Below, one piece after another: positions 28,979 through 37,641 of a stretch of DNA of 64,000 nt (within the stretch, counting starts at the first letter, position 1; each line of letters starts with the position of its first letter). The stretch lies in contig NZ_CP048020.1 of assembly GCF_010365865.1 (NCBI RefSeq), positions 2,356,001 to 2,420,000 on the forward strand, in the 5' to 3' direction. The notes beneath the pieces were generated by a model. That model saw only the letters and a list, made by a program, of their open reading frames with translations. It did not search any database and was not told the DNA's origin. A program made the position numbers and the translations under genes. Source of the DNA: Treponema vincentii (GTDB lineage Bacteria; Spirochaetota; Spirochaetia; Treponematales; Treponemataceae).

Positions 28979-30380
28979 TTACAGCTTGTGCATTTTCTTA
29001 GGCTGCGTCATATTCTCCGGTTTCAGAATTTCGTCGAGCGCCTCCTTCGATAATAAACCGCGTTCCAACACAAGGTCATAAACGCTGCGGTTATCTTTGA
29101 GAGCGGTTTTGGCAATATCGCTTGAGGTTTCGTAGCCGAGTACCGGATTAAGCGCTGTTACCAAGCCGATACTCCTGTAGGTAAGCTCCTTGCACCGCTC
29201 GACATTCGCTTCGATGCCGTCGATACAGCGCTGCCGAAGCGTAGACATACCGTTGTTTAAAATCGAAATCGATTCCAAAATACTGTAAATGATGACCGGT
29301 TCAAAGACATTCAGCTCCAACTGTCCCGCTTCGGATGCCATCATCACTGCCGTATCATTTCCGATAACGCGGAAGCATACCTGATTCATCACTTCGGGGA
29401 TAACGGGATTGACCTTACCGGGCATAATCGATGAACCGGGCTGCATTGCCGGAAGATGAATTTCGTTCAACCCGGCGCGCGGCCCCGATCCAAGCAAACG
29501 CAGGTCGTTGCATATCTTAGAAATTTTTACCGCAAGTCGTTTCAGCTGTCCTGAATAGGACACAAAGCAGGAGGTATCATTCGTTGCGGCAATCAAATTC
29601 GCCGCTTTTTTTAACGGGATAGCCTGAAATTTCCGCAAGCCGCTTGGTTACCAAATCCGCATAAGCGGGATCGCTGTTGATGCCGGTGCCGATAGCGGTA
29701 GCACCCATGTTTATTTCGAGTAAGCCCGAAACAGCTTGCCGGATATGCGGCACTTCGCCCTCCAAACTCGCTGCATACGATTCAAATTCCTGACCGAGCG
29801 TCATCGGCACTGCATCCTGTAGCTGGGTACGTCCCATCTTGATATGGCTGCCGAACTCCTTTCCTTTTTTGCGGAAAGAGGCAACCAAGTTTTCAAGCTC
29901 GGTAATCAGACTTTCCGTGTGTAAGCAGATACCGAGTTTACCTGCCGTCGGGTACGCATCGTTGGTGGACTGCGCAAGGTTGATGTGGTTGTTTGGATGG
30001 CAGAATTGGTACTCACCTTTTTTATGCCCCAACAATTCAAGCGCACGATTTGCAATCACCTCATTTGCGTTCATATTGGTTGATGTTCCCGCTCCGCCTT
30101 GAATCATATCTACAGGGAACTGTTCATGCAGCTTACCTGCAATAATTTCTTTACAGGCGGCGATAATTGCTTCCGCCATCGGTTTGTCCAATAAACCTAA
30201 TTCATAATTTGCCTGTGCCGCCGCCTGTTTCACCATCGCAAGGGCTTTTATAAAACCCGGATAAGCGGAGAGATGCACGCCGGTAATATTGAAGTTTTCC
30301 GTACAGCGGAGTGTTTGTACGCCGTAATACGCCTCGTCGGGAACATCCCGATAACCTAACAAATCATGTTCTTGCCGCAT
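28979..30380 (-). CDS. aspA: Aspartate ammonia-lyase (one frameshift)
   Basis: Converts aspartate to fumarate and ammonia. With one base removed from the seven-T run at 29605-29611 the reading is continuous, about 466 residues. The N-terminal part has DVPDEAYYGVQTLRCTENF, AGTSTNMNANEVIANRA, HINLAQSTNDAYPTAGKLG and GRTQLQDAVPMTLGQEFESY; the C-terminal part has the catalytic loop GSSIMPGKVNPVIPEVMNQV, which favours aspartase over fumarase (GSSIMPGKVNPTQ). The join restores ISGYPVKKAANLIAATND. ATG 30380 has AGGAGG seven bases upstream. The extra base in a homopolymer may be a sequence error. It could feed fumarate metabolism. Confidence 0.92.
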
Positions 30381-30470
30381 TATTTCCTCCTTTTTTGGCA
30401 ATTGAAAAACCCAAAAGGCTGAGTTTTTAGAGCATCTCAGCTCAATTTTTTTATCAGCAGATAAATTTTC

Positions 30471-30884
30471 TTATTTTTGTTGCAGCTCGTGGAGTGAATC
30501 GAAGGGATAGACTCCGCCTACGGTTGTCTCGATTCTATTACCGGCCGATGACCCGAAAACAACCGGGGCATCCGGCTGCATAAACTCTGAAATAACCTGC
30601 CGACACGCACCACACGGTCCGACCGGATAATCCGCATCGGGAGTGGCAATTGCAATAGCGGTAAAATTTTTTTTACCCATTGCGATGGCACGGAAAATAG
30701 CAGTACGCTCGGCACAGTTGGTCAATCCGTAAGAACGGTTTTCGACATTCACACCGGTAACAACGCTGCCATCATCAAGCAGCAGCGCAGCACCTACTCT
30801 AAAATGAGAATAGGGAGCATACGCATTTTTTGCCGCCTCCATAGCTTGTTCAAAGAGATGATCATACTTACTTGAATCTTTCAT
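30471..30884 (-). CDS. cdd: Cytidine deaminase
   Basis: 137 residues, typical for the homotetrameric Zn enzyme that turns cytidine and deoxycytidine into uridine and deoxyuridine. The N-terminus AKNAYAPYSHFRVGAALLL, the catalytic NCAERTAIFRAIAMGKK (zinc cysteine and the catalytic glutamate), and the second zinc pair in YPVGPCGACRQVISEF are all present. It starts 23 bases from the divergently oriented gene at 30908, so their promoters overlap. It fits the pyrimidine and purine salvage genes seen elsewhere in the window. Confidence 0.96.
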   Translation of the reverse strand: MKDSSKYDHLFEQAMEAAKNAYAPYSHFRVGAALLLDDGSVVTGVNVENRSYGLTNCAERTAIFRAIAMGKKNFTAIAIATPDADYPVGPCGACRQVISEFMQPDAPVVFGSSAGNRIETTVGGVYPFDSLHELQQK

Positions 30885-30907
30885 ACTACTATTATACCAT
30901 ATAGACT

Positions 30908-32026
30908 ATGAAAATTACAGCTTTCGATAATCGTTTTATTATCTTTCCCATCCTTTTTTTATTCATATATATCTTCGCAGCAGCGATACCGCTTGGTTCC
31001 GATATCTATCTAAAACCCGTATGGGTACGCGCCATTACACCAGATAGCGCTCAAACAGAATTGGAAGGGATGGGCAGCGATGCCAAAAATGCAAACCAAC
31101 AAGAGGCAGCGGAACAATTCGTCGGCAAAACACCAAAGGTTTTTTTAACGGAAAACCGATTCGGTTACTTTACCGCCAACGGCGAATTGCTCCGTTCATC
31201 CCCCGTTACACAGCGCATTTCAGCTTCTTCTGCAGCGTGGACGGAATACGGCAGCGATGCCTATAAAACGCCGATTTATCGCCCCGACGGTTCACTGATA
31301 ACTGTCATTGAAGAACAGGGCTTTGTATACATCGACGAAGGCCGTTTCTACCTATTTGAGCCGGGTGGAAATGCTGTCAAACAATATGATACCGATGGAA
31401 AACTGCGCTGGCGTTACCTGCATACCGCACCGATTACCGCCTTTCATAGCACAGAAAGCGGCGTCATCATCGGGTTTTCAGACGGCAAACTGGTCGCCCT
31501 CGATTCTGCAGGCAATGTGCTGTCCGACTTTTATCCGGGTGGCAGCGACTATCAGGTCATACTGGGAGCAGCACTCTCTACCGATGGAAAACTCGCTGCC
31601 TGTGTGTGCGGAATTGACAGCCAGCGGGCGCTGCTTATACGGATAGACGGCAATAAATATAAAATCATACATCACCGAAAATTAGAAGGAAATCTTCGCA
31701 AGCAGGTCTTTGTAGATTTCGATATAAACGGGAAAAATGCTGTCTTTGAGTGTGCCGAAGGTATCGGTTTTATCGACTGCGATCGGTTAATCTCAGGTAT
31801 TATACCTCAACGCAGTACGATTATCTCCGCTGGTCAAAATCCATATAAGAATATTATGGCGATTATAAGCAAGCAGGAGCAAAGCTCAACATTATCGTTT
31901 ATAGAAGCGCCTTTCTATGTCGTCGGCCGAACCTCTTTTCCTTCAAAAAATATCTTTCTTATGCAGGAGCAAGGAACGATATTCCTCGCAACCGACACAA
32001 AATTAGCGCGTATCGATATAAAATAA
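30908..32026 (+). CDS. Membrane-anchored PQQ-like beta-propeller protein
   Basis: 372 residues with one N-terminal membrane segment (about residues 10-30, FIIFPILFLFIYIFAAAIPL) and the bulk probably periplasmic. From about residue 75 there are repeated beta-propeller blades: FGYFTANGELLRSSPV, FYLFEPGGNAVKQYDTDGKL followed by RWRY, and GVIIGFSDGKLVALDSAGNV, in the PQQ/WD-like pattern of D-G-x-L-x-W. It stands 21 bases before the M23-like gene and is very likely co-transcribed. A role in envelope assembly as an unknown scaffold is a guess. The start shown lacks a strong ribosome site. Confidence 0.6.
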   Translation: MKITAFDNRFIIFPILFLFIYIFAAAIPLGSDIYLKPVWVRAITPDSAQTELEGMGSDAKNANQQEAAEQFVGKTPKVFLTENRFGYFTANGELLRSSPVTQRISASSAAWTEYGSDAYKTPIYRPDGSLITVIEEQGFVYIDEGRFYLFEPGGNAVKQYDTDGKLRWRYLHTAPITAFHSTESGVIIGFSDGKLVALDSAGNVLSDFYPGGSDYQVILGAALSTDGKLAACVCGIDSQRALLIRIDGNKYKIIHHRKLEGNLRKQVFVDFDINGKNAVFECAEGIGFIDCDRLISGIIPQRSTIISAGQNPYKNIMAIISKQEQSSTLSFIEAPFYVVGRTSFPSKNIFLMQEQGTIFLATDTKLARIDIK

Positions 32027-32047
32027 ATTGATAAATAGGATACTGAT

Positions 32048-32911
32048 ATGAAAAGATTTTTCTTTTGCATTTTAGCTGCAGCGATATGTGTTGCTGGATT
32101 GTCCGCATTGGAATGGCCTGCTGACACACAAAAATTCTTAAGGCTTTTCGGACAGCGCATCGGTGAAAATACTTTTGAACAAGGTTTAACCTTTGAGGAT
32201 GTAACAGCGGTACGCGCTGCCGATGACGGAATACTCTTGATCGCTCTGGATAAAAAATACGGAACCGGTTCATTTCCTTCCACACTCGGAAATGCACTAA
32301 TATTTTTACACGATGACGGACTCCAAACGGTTTACGGAAATCTGGACGACACCACAATGTTCCGAACCAGAGTAACCACCGAAGCAGCTACGGTTATCGG
32401 AAGAACGGGAAACAGCGGATGGGGGGAACCTAATGCCCTTATCTTTCAAGTCAGTGATAATCAAAAAAAAGTGTATATCAATCCATTGCTCTTGCTCCCA
32501 TCGGTTAACGATAAAATAGCACCGCAGATACAAAATATCGTTTTGATAAATGAACAGGACACCGCGTTTCAAGTAAGCGGGCAAAAAAACGTACGGCAGG
32601 GAAGCTATGAATTATATGCGGATATCTCTGACACGGTTGTGCAAGGCGGCCATAGCTTTAGCCCCTTCCGTATTACGATTTTTGTAAACGGAACAAATAT
32701 TCGAACCATTCCATTTGAAATCATTACGCAGAAAGACGGCAGTTCTTATTTAGGTAATACCGCTATTACCGATACGCTGCTGTACCGGCGGAAAGGCGAA
32801 CTCTATTTAGGGAAAATTATCTTAAACCGCGGAAAATCCGATATATTAATTACAGCCCGGGACATTACCGGCAATGAAAAATCGGAACGGTTTACCATCC
32901 AAGTAGACTAG
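32048..32911 (+). CDS. Degenerate M23 (LytM)-fold secreted protein
   Basis: 287 residues with a signal peptide (MKRFFFCILAAAICVAGLSA). The first half keeps the outline of an M23 peptidase: FGQRIGENTFEQGLTFED, then AADDGILLI, VYGNLDD and IGRTGNSGWGEPNALIFQV. However, the zinc and catalytic residues (H-x3-D and H-x-H in active enzymes) are replaced, so it is probably not a hydrolase. Inactive LytM proteins such as EnvC and NlpD activate amidases. The C-terminal half has Ig-like strands. It forms a two-gene unit with the beta-propeller gene. The fold is inferred by motif order only. Confidence 0.65.
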   Translation: MKRFFFCILAAAICVAGLSALEWPADTQKFLRLFGQRIGENTFEQGLTFEDVTAVRAADDGILLIALDKKYGTGSFPSTLGNALIFLHDDGLQTVYGNLDDTTMFRTRVTTEAATVIGRTGNSGWGEPNALIFQVSDNQKKVYINPLLLLPSVNDKIAPQIQNIVLINEQDTAFQVSGQKNVRQGSYELYADISDTVVQGGHSFSPFRITIFVNGTNIRTIPFEIITQKDGSSYLGNTAITDTLLYRRKGELYLGKIILNRGKSDILITARDITGNEKSERFTIQVD

Positions 32912-32923
32912 CTGAGAGAAGCG

Positions 32924-33114
32924 GGGTAATCGTATCAGGTACTTTTAGGGTATCCCCGCAGAAGAATGGATGCTGTCCAACCAGAGTTGAACCTCTTCGC
33001 GGTTCAAATGGTCGTCCAACATCCATTCTTCTGCGATTATTGTTTAGCTGCCTGATACGATTACCCTTCCCGTAAAAATAAACTGTGCGAAATTTTAGGT
33101 AAAATTTTGCACAG
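32924..33114. repeat. Covarying palindromic element, copy 1 (with A/T-rich hairpin B)
   Basis: Outer arms: GGGTAATCGTATCAGG (32924-32939) and its exact complement at 33051-33066. Inner arms: CGCAGAAGAATGGATGCTG (32957-32975) and 33017-33035, one mismatch. The 41-base core (32976-33016) has CAACCAGAGTT, a small stem GAACC/GGTTC, and CAAATGGTC. Hairpin B follows: CTGTGCGAAATTTT-AGGT-AAAATTTTGCACAG (33083-33114). Copies 2 (41483) and 3 (57407) share the core flanks but have different arms. It sits directly before the ribosome site of the KDPG aldolase gene. Confidence 0.85.
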
Positions 33115-33127
33115 AAGGGAGGAAATA

Positions 33128-33775
33128 GTGAAAAAATACGAACTGATACAGGCGCTGATTGAGGCGGGGGCGGTTGCCGTTATTCGGGCGGAAAATAAGG
33201 CACAAGGGCTTAAAATCGTGGAGGCGGTGCGTGCCGGAGGAATCACGGCAATCGAAATTACGATGACGGTACCGCATGCCGACGAAATTATCCGTGAGTT
33301 AAACGAAGCATTCGGTGCGGATGTATTGCTGGGAGCCGGTACGGTACTCGATGCGGAAACCGCGCGGGTGTGTATCCTTGCCGGTGCGCAATACATTGTC
33401 GGGCCGTCTTTTAACGAGGACTGTGCCCGCCTCTGCAATCGGTATGCGGTGCCGTACATTCCCGGCGTGATGACGCCGCAGGAAGCGGTGCGGGCGCTTG
33501 AGTTCGGAGCAGACATTCTCAAGCTGTTTCCGGCGGAGCTTTTCGGGCCTAAAATCATCAGCGCCTTTAAAGGGCCGCTTCCGCAGGGAATTTATATGCC
33601 GACCGGCGGCATTACCGTCGAAAATGCAGCCGAATGGATTAAAGCCGGCGCTGCAGTGCTCGGTATTGGCGGATCGCTGACAAAGGGAGCTAAAACCGGC
33701 GACTTTGGATCGGTTACCCGCACCGCCCGTCAATTAAAGGAAGTAATCGCCGCTGCACGCGGTTTACAGTTGTAA
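33128..33775 (+). CDS. eda: 2-keto-3-deoxy-6-phosphogluconate aldolase (KDPG/KHG aldolase)
   Basis: 215 residues of a TIM-barrel class I aldolase that splits KDPG to pyruvate and glyceraldehyde 3-phosphate. Motifs: AVAVIRAENKAQGLKIVEA, GGITAIEITMTVPHA, LLGAGTVLDAE, the Schiff-base lysine in GADILKLFPAELFGP, and MPTGGITVENAAEWIKAGA. The start is taken as GTG 33128 because AGGGAGG lies five bases upstream; an earlier in-frame TTG at 33107 falls inside hairpin B. No Entner-Doudoroff dehydratase gene is nearby, so it may serve uronate or other keto-acid sugar breakdown. The 5' region is unusual: repeat element copy 1 abuts it. Confidence 0.94.
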   Translation: MKKYELIQALIEAGAVAVIRAENKAQGLKIVEAVRAGGITAIEITMTVPHADEIIRELNEAFGADVLLGAGTVLDAETARVCILAGAQYIVGPSFNEDCARLCNRYAVPYIPGVMTPQEAVRALEFGADILKLFPAELFGPKIISAFKGPLPQGIYMPTGGITVENAAEWIKAGAAVLGIGGSLTKGAKTGDFGSVTRTARQLKEVIAAARGLQL

Positions 33776-33831
33776 TCTAAAGGAAGCGGGAACATCTTAA
33801 TAGTCGATGATCTTTTTTCAACCCCGTTAGG

Positions 33832-35436
33832 ATGGAATCCTCAAGAATTATTATGAATACCAATTCGGAAACAGGCACATTGCTGAAAAAAAGGCAAGAG
33901 AATAAATGGCTTTTAGTGTTTGAAAGCCTCTTAACCGGCTTATTGACGGGGCTGGTTATTACGGGTTTTCGTCTTTCGATCGCCCATATTAAGAATATCC
34001 GTGTTGCATTATACGGTGTCATTCGGACAGTTGGTGCTCCCGGCGTTGTTCTTGCGCTGGCAGGGTTGGCGCTGGTAGGATTATTTATCGGTTTTATTAT
34101 TACGAAATGGCCGATGATTAAAGGCGGCGGAGTAGCACAGATCGAAGGCGTCTTTATGAAAAAATTGCAGTTCTCCCCGCTTTCGGAACTTCCCCTCAAA
34201 TTTATCGGTGGTGTCCTCGGAATTGGACTGGGGCTTTCAATGGGTCGCGAAGGTCCTTCCGTGCAGCTTGGCGCTTATGTCGGGGATGCCATTGAACGGC
34301 TGGGAAAACGATCGTTTACCGAACGGATATGTCTAATCACTGCGGGCGCCGCCGCCGGCCTTTCGGCAACCTTTAATGCCCCTTTTGCTGCAATTGTTTT
34401 TGCTCTGGAAGATATTCATCATCATTTAACGCCGTTACTCTTAGCTTGCGTTATGGCAGGGTCTTTTGCCGGCGATTTTGCCGGAAGTGCCTTTTTAGGA
34501 TCCGGCCCGATTTTCCGATTTTTTACAACCGTAGAATTTCCACTGTCTCAATTTGCATGGCTGATAGGACTTGGGATGTTTGTCGCGCTTGTCGGACATG
34601 GGTTTAAGCAGTCGATCTATTTTTTCCAACGATGCTATAAAACACTCCATATTCCGCCGGTTCTGCGGCCGGTTGTTCCATTCCTGTTGTCACTGCCGGT
34701 CGGGTTGTGGCTAAGTTATTCCTCCGGCGGCGGAGACGGGCTGATAAAGGCACTGACTGAACAGTCCTTCCCACTTACAACGCTGCTGATGTTTTTAGCC
34801 GTTAAGCTGCTTTTTACCGGCATTTCTGCGGGATCAGGCGCGATCGGCGGTATTTTCGTACCGCTTCTTGCGTGCGGCGCAACCGGCGGCGCATTGTATG
34901 CAACGGCGCTCGTGCATCTCGGTTTATTGGCACCGGAGCATGTGAATACCATGATTCTCTTTGGGATGGCAGCCTGTTTTACTACCGTTATTAAAGCGCC
35001 GCTTACGGCTTGCGTTATCGTGTTTGAAACGAGTGGGGCACTCCATCAGCTAAGCGGCTTGGTACTTACCTGTCTAACAGCCTATTTGACGGCAAGCTTT
35101 ATCGGTTCGCAGGCGCATGACCACATCTTATTGGAGCAAATACTCGAAGCCGAGCAAGGCGACATACAATCTTCAAGCAATAAACACAGAACATATCGCC
35201 CGCAACTTTATGAATTGCCGATCGGCTTGCACTCAATTGCTGCATTAAAGAAAGTCCGTGAAACGGACTGGCCTCAAAAATGCCGCATCATCGGCGTTAT
35301 GCACGGCGAACATGAGTCTGTCCCCGACGGCAATACCATACTGTACCCCGGCGATAAATTGATTATCCTTGCGGAAGATGATACCGGCTCTCTGCTAGAA
35401 CAACTCACCGGTTTGACCGATGAACGAGCTAAATAA
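33832..35436 (+). CDS. ClC-family chloride channel/antiporter with C-terminal TrkA-C-like domain
   Basis: 534 residues. The membrane part has GREGPSVQLGAYVGD with the gating glutamate, AAAGLSATFNAPFAAIVFAL followed by EDIHHH, and GGIFVPLLACGATGGALYA, the second chloride-coordinating loop. The first loop is GGGVAQIEG in place of the common GSGIPEVE, lacking the central serine and proline, so anion selectivity may differ. About 80 C-terminal residues (LYELPIGLHSIAALKKVRET to YPGDKLIILAEDDTG) form a TrkA-C (RCK_C)-like regulatory domain, a common pairing. It is probably a proton/anion exchanger. It follows eda by 56 bases. Confidence 0.9.
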   Translation: MESSRIIMNTNSETGTLLKKRQENKWLLVFESLLTGLLTGLVITGFRLSIAHIKNIRVALYGVIRTVGAPGVVLALAGLALVGLFIGFIITKWPMIKGGGVAQIEGVFMKKLQFSPLSELPLKFIGGVLGIGLGLSMGREGPSVQLGAYVGDAIERLGKRSFTERICLITAGAAAGLSATFNAPFAAIVFALEDIHHHLTPLLLACVMAGSFAGDFAGSAFLGSGPIFRFFTTVEFPLSQFAWLIGLGMFVALVGHGFKQSIYFFQRCYKTLHIPPVLRPVVPFLLSLPVGLWLSYSSGGGDGLIKALTEQSFPLTTLLMFLAVKLLFTGISAGSGAIGGIFVPLLACGATGGALYATALVHLGLLAPEHVNTMILFGMAACFTTVIKAPLTACVIVFETSGALHQLSGLVLTCLTAYLTASFIGSQAHDHILLEQILEAEQGDIQSSSNKHRTYRPQLYELPIGLHSIAALKKVRETDWPQKCRIIGVMHGEHESVPDGNTILYPGDKLIILAEDDTGSLLEQLTGLTDERAK

Positions 35437-35462
35437 TTTTTAGGTTATCTCATAAATTTTTC

Positions 35463-35491
35463 TTGCTATTTACCGTATTCAGGGCTATACT
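35463..35491 (+). promoter_or_regulatory. Putative promoter of the xanthine permease operon
   Basis: TTGCTA (35463-35468), 17 bases, TATACT (35486-35491). The 75-base leader contains a hairpin, ATCTC (35514-35518) with GAGAT (35534-35538) and CAT/ATG inside. It does not match the purine riboswitch consensus. Confidence 0.5.
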
Positions 35492-35572
35492 GATAGAATG
35501 AGTAAGCATTCGCATCTCTATCATTACTATGGTGAGATTGAGCGGGTGACAATTTAAGTTAAGGAGGAGATT

Positions 35573-36922
35573 ATGAGTATTTCAAAAGAAAATATTTATA
35601 AGCTTGAAGGCCGTGTTCCGCTAAAAACCGCAATCCCTCTCGGTATGCAGCATGTTTTGGCTATGTATGCCGGAAACCTCGCACCGATTTTGGTTATATC
35701 GGGTGTGCTTAATATCCCGGCGGATATCAAAGTTTCGTTGCTGCAAAGCGCTATGTTTGTTGCCGGCGCCGTTACGTTCGTCCAGTTGCGGCCTATCTGG
35801 AAAATCGGTTCGGGACTCCCCACCGTTATGGGAACCAGTTCAGGATTTATCCCCGTTGCTATCGGCGTAGGACTGCAATATGCCGCAATGGGAGACTGGT
35901 CAAACGGATATGCTGCCATTCTCGGTGCATCCCTTATCGGCGGTTTAATGGAATTTATGCTAGGGTTTATTGTTAAACCGCTCCGCAAGTTCTTACCGCA
36001 TGTTGTTACGGGAACCGTTGTTACCACGTTGGGTATTTCGCTTATTCCCGTCGGTATTAAATTTGTCGGCGGTGGAGTCGGTCTTGAAAAAACTCCCGGA
36101 TTCGGTTCGATAAAGAATCTGTTAGTCGCACTCTTCGTCTTTTTAACGATTATCTTTATCCGGCAAATGTTTACCGGTTTTTTGAGTATTTCCTCCATCC
36201 TGATCGGACTTATCGCAGGGTATATTGTCGCGATCTTTGCCGGTATGGTTGATTTTACGCCGGTAAGAAATGCCGCATGGATTTCCGCTCCGTTGCCGTT
36301 CTTTGCCGTAGGACACCTGAACCTCGCCTTCCATTGGGATGCCATCGTTCCATTTCTGCTTGTCTACCTTGCAACAACCGTAGAAACAATCGGTGATAAC
36401 ACCGGCATTGCAGTCGGCGGTCTCGGACGCGATATAACCGACAAGGAATTGCAGGGCGCAGTTCATGCAGACGGCTTCGGCAGTATGTTTGCAGCCATCT
36501 TCGGCGTTATGCCGAACACCTCGTTCAGCCAGAACGTCGGGCTTATCGGTATGACAAAGGTTGTCAACCGCTTTACCATCGGTATCGGCGCAGGCTTCTT
36601 GGTATTGTGCGGTTTCTTCCCCAAACTCGGCGCAATTGTTTCGACTATCCCGAACCCGGTATTGGGCGGCGGTGTATTGCTGATGTTCAGTATGATCACC
36701 ATGAGCGGTTTAAACTTGATTTATCAAAGCGGAAAAATTGCAGAACGCGATGTTGTCATTATCGCAGCATCGCTCGGCGTTGCCTTCGGTTTAAGCAATG
36801 TACAAGAAGTTATGCAGCACTTACCGATGTGGTTCCAGAATATCTTTAAACAGGCCATCGTCGGCGCCTTTGTTACCGCGCTTATTTTGAATCTCTTGTT
36901 GCCTAAATCAAAAGAGGATTAA
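35573..36922 (+). CDS. Xanthine/uric-acid permease (NCS2 family)
   Basis: 449 residues and about 12-14 membrane segments. The N-terminus PLGMQHVLAMYAGNLAPILV, the middle QLRPIWKIGSGLPTVMGTSS, LVYLATTVETIGDNTGIAVG and GVMPNTSFSQNVGLIGMTKV are the nucleobase-ascorbate transporter signatures; the NTSFSQNVG form is typical of xanthine and urate carriers rather than uracil. It is a proton symporter of the cytoplasmic membrane. AAGGAGGAG lies six bases before the ATG. An NTPase and a MocA-like gene follow within a few bases, hinting at purine hydroxylase metabolism. A second, AzgA-type purine permease lies at 46340. Confidence 0.92.
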   Translation: MSISKENIYKLEGRVPLKTAIPLGMQHVLAMYAGNLAPILVISGVLNIPADIKVSLLQSAMFVAGAVTFVQLRPIWKIGSGLPTVMGTSSGFIPVAIGVGLQYAAMGDWSNGYAAILGASLIGGLMEFMLGFIVKPLRKFLPHVVTGTVVTTLGISLIPVGIKFVGGGVGLEKTPGFGSIKNLLVALFVFLTIIFIRQMFTGFLSISSILIGLIAGYIVAIFAGMVDFTPVRNAAWISAPLPFFAVGHLNLAFHWDAIVPFLLVYLATTVETIGDNTGIAVGGLGRDITDKELQGAVHADGFGSMFAAIFGVMPNTSFSQNVGLIGMTKVVNRFTIGIGAGFLVLCGFFPKLGAIVSTIPNPVLGGGVLLMFSMITMSGLNLIYQSGKIAERDVVIIAASLGVAFGLSNVQEVMQHLPMWFQNIFKQAIVGAFVTALILNLLLPKSKED

Positions 36923-36927
36923 CCGAT

Positions 36928-37641
36928 TTGAGCATATTGCCGCACAAGAATAAACCTTCCAATGATCCTGACAATTTCGACGCCGGTAGGCCGATCGTTT
37001 CGGAACTTGGAAAACGGATATTCTTTGTTACCGGCGAACGGGGCTGCGGAAAATCTACGTTTCTTGCAGCCCTTATACAAAAGTTCAACCTGCAGCCATC
37101 AGGCTTTATTACAAAAAGAGAAGCGCCGCCGGAGTGTGCAGTGTATATGCATCAGGTTGTCACCGGTACCGCAAGATACCGGTATACAACCGGCAACAAA
37201 GTCGGAATATGTCCCCAGCAAAAACCGGTCGGTTTTGCCCCGGTATTTGATACATTCGGGGTTATGTGTTTGAAGCAAGCGAAGGAGGTAATACTTTCTT
37301 CGATTGGCGGCGAACATTCCGACGCCGATTGCGATGCAGCGTCACTGTCCCCTACCCTGCCGGTAATCTTAATGGATGAACTCGGCTTTATGGAAGCGGA
37401 GGCGGATTTCTTTTTCCGCACCGTATGCGATCTGCTTTCCGACTCCCGCTATTATATCATCGGCGTCGTAAAGCCGCGGGGAACTCGCTTTCTGTCCGTC
37501 TTGGAACATAAGCCGGAAGCCGTAGTATTCCATTTGACGGTACAAAATAGAGCAGAACTGTATGAACGGCTTGGGCGAGCGCAAAGTTTTGCATCATTTT
37601 TAGATACTGCGGAAATCGGAGTTCCAAACGATAACAAATGA
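36928..37641 (+). CDS. Nucleoside-triphosphatase-like protein (NTPase_1/THEP1 type)
   Basis: 238 residues starting with TTG at 36928, the only plausible start, five bases after the xanthine permease stop. P-loop: RIFFVTGERGCGKSTFLAAL, then GFITKREAPPE, which is characteristic of the THEP1-like family PF03266, and the Walker B segment LPVILMDELGFMEAEADFFF. The C-terminal part has IIGVVKPRGTRFLSVLEHKP. Members occur next to molybdenum-cofactor and selenium-dependent hydroxylase genes in anaerobes. The gene overlaps the MocA-like gene by four bases, so they act together. The exact reaction is unknown. Confidence 0.75.
   Translation: MSILPHKNKPSNDPDNFDAGRPIVSELGKRIFFVTGERGCGKSTFLAALIQKFNLQPSGFITKREAPPECAVYMHQVVTGTARYRYTTGNKVGICPQQKPVGFAPVFDTFGVMCLKQAKEVILSSIGGEHSDADCDAASLSPTLPVILMDELGFMEAEADFFFRTVCDLLSDSRYYIIGVVKPRGTRFLSVLEHKPEAVVFHLTVQNRAELYERLGRAQSFASFLDTAEIGVPNDNK

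Noticed and set aside
32924-33066. Repeat copy 1 considered as a simple transcription terminator of the M23 gene
   Set aside because: No T-run follows either stem, and the same structure occurs antisense to genes at 41.5 and 57.4 kb with a conserved core, which a terminator would not need.
35437-35572. Purine riboswitch upstream of the xanthine permease
   Set aside because: The conserved loop sequences and three-stem layout of the purine riboswitch are absent; only one small hairpin is present.
35596-36345. 249-codon open frame antisense to the xanthine permease
   Set aside because: Mirror-frame shadow of a hydrophobic GC-richer gene; its residues show no family and the sense gene is unmistakable.
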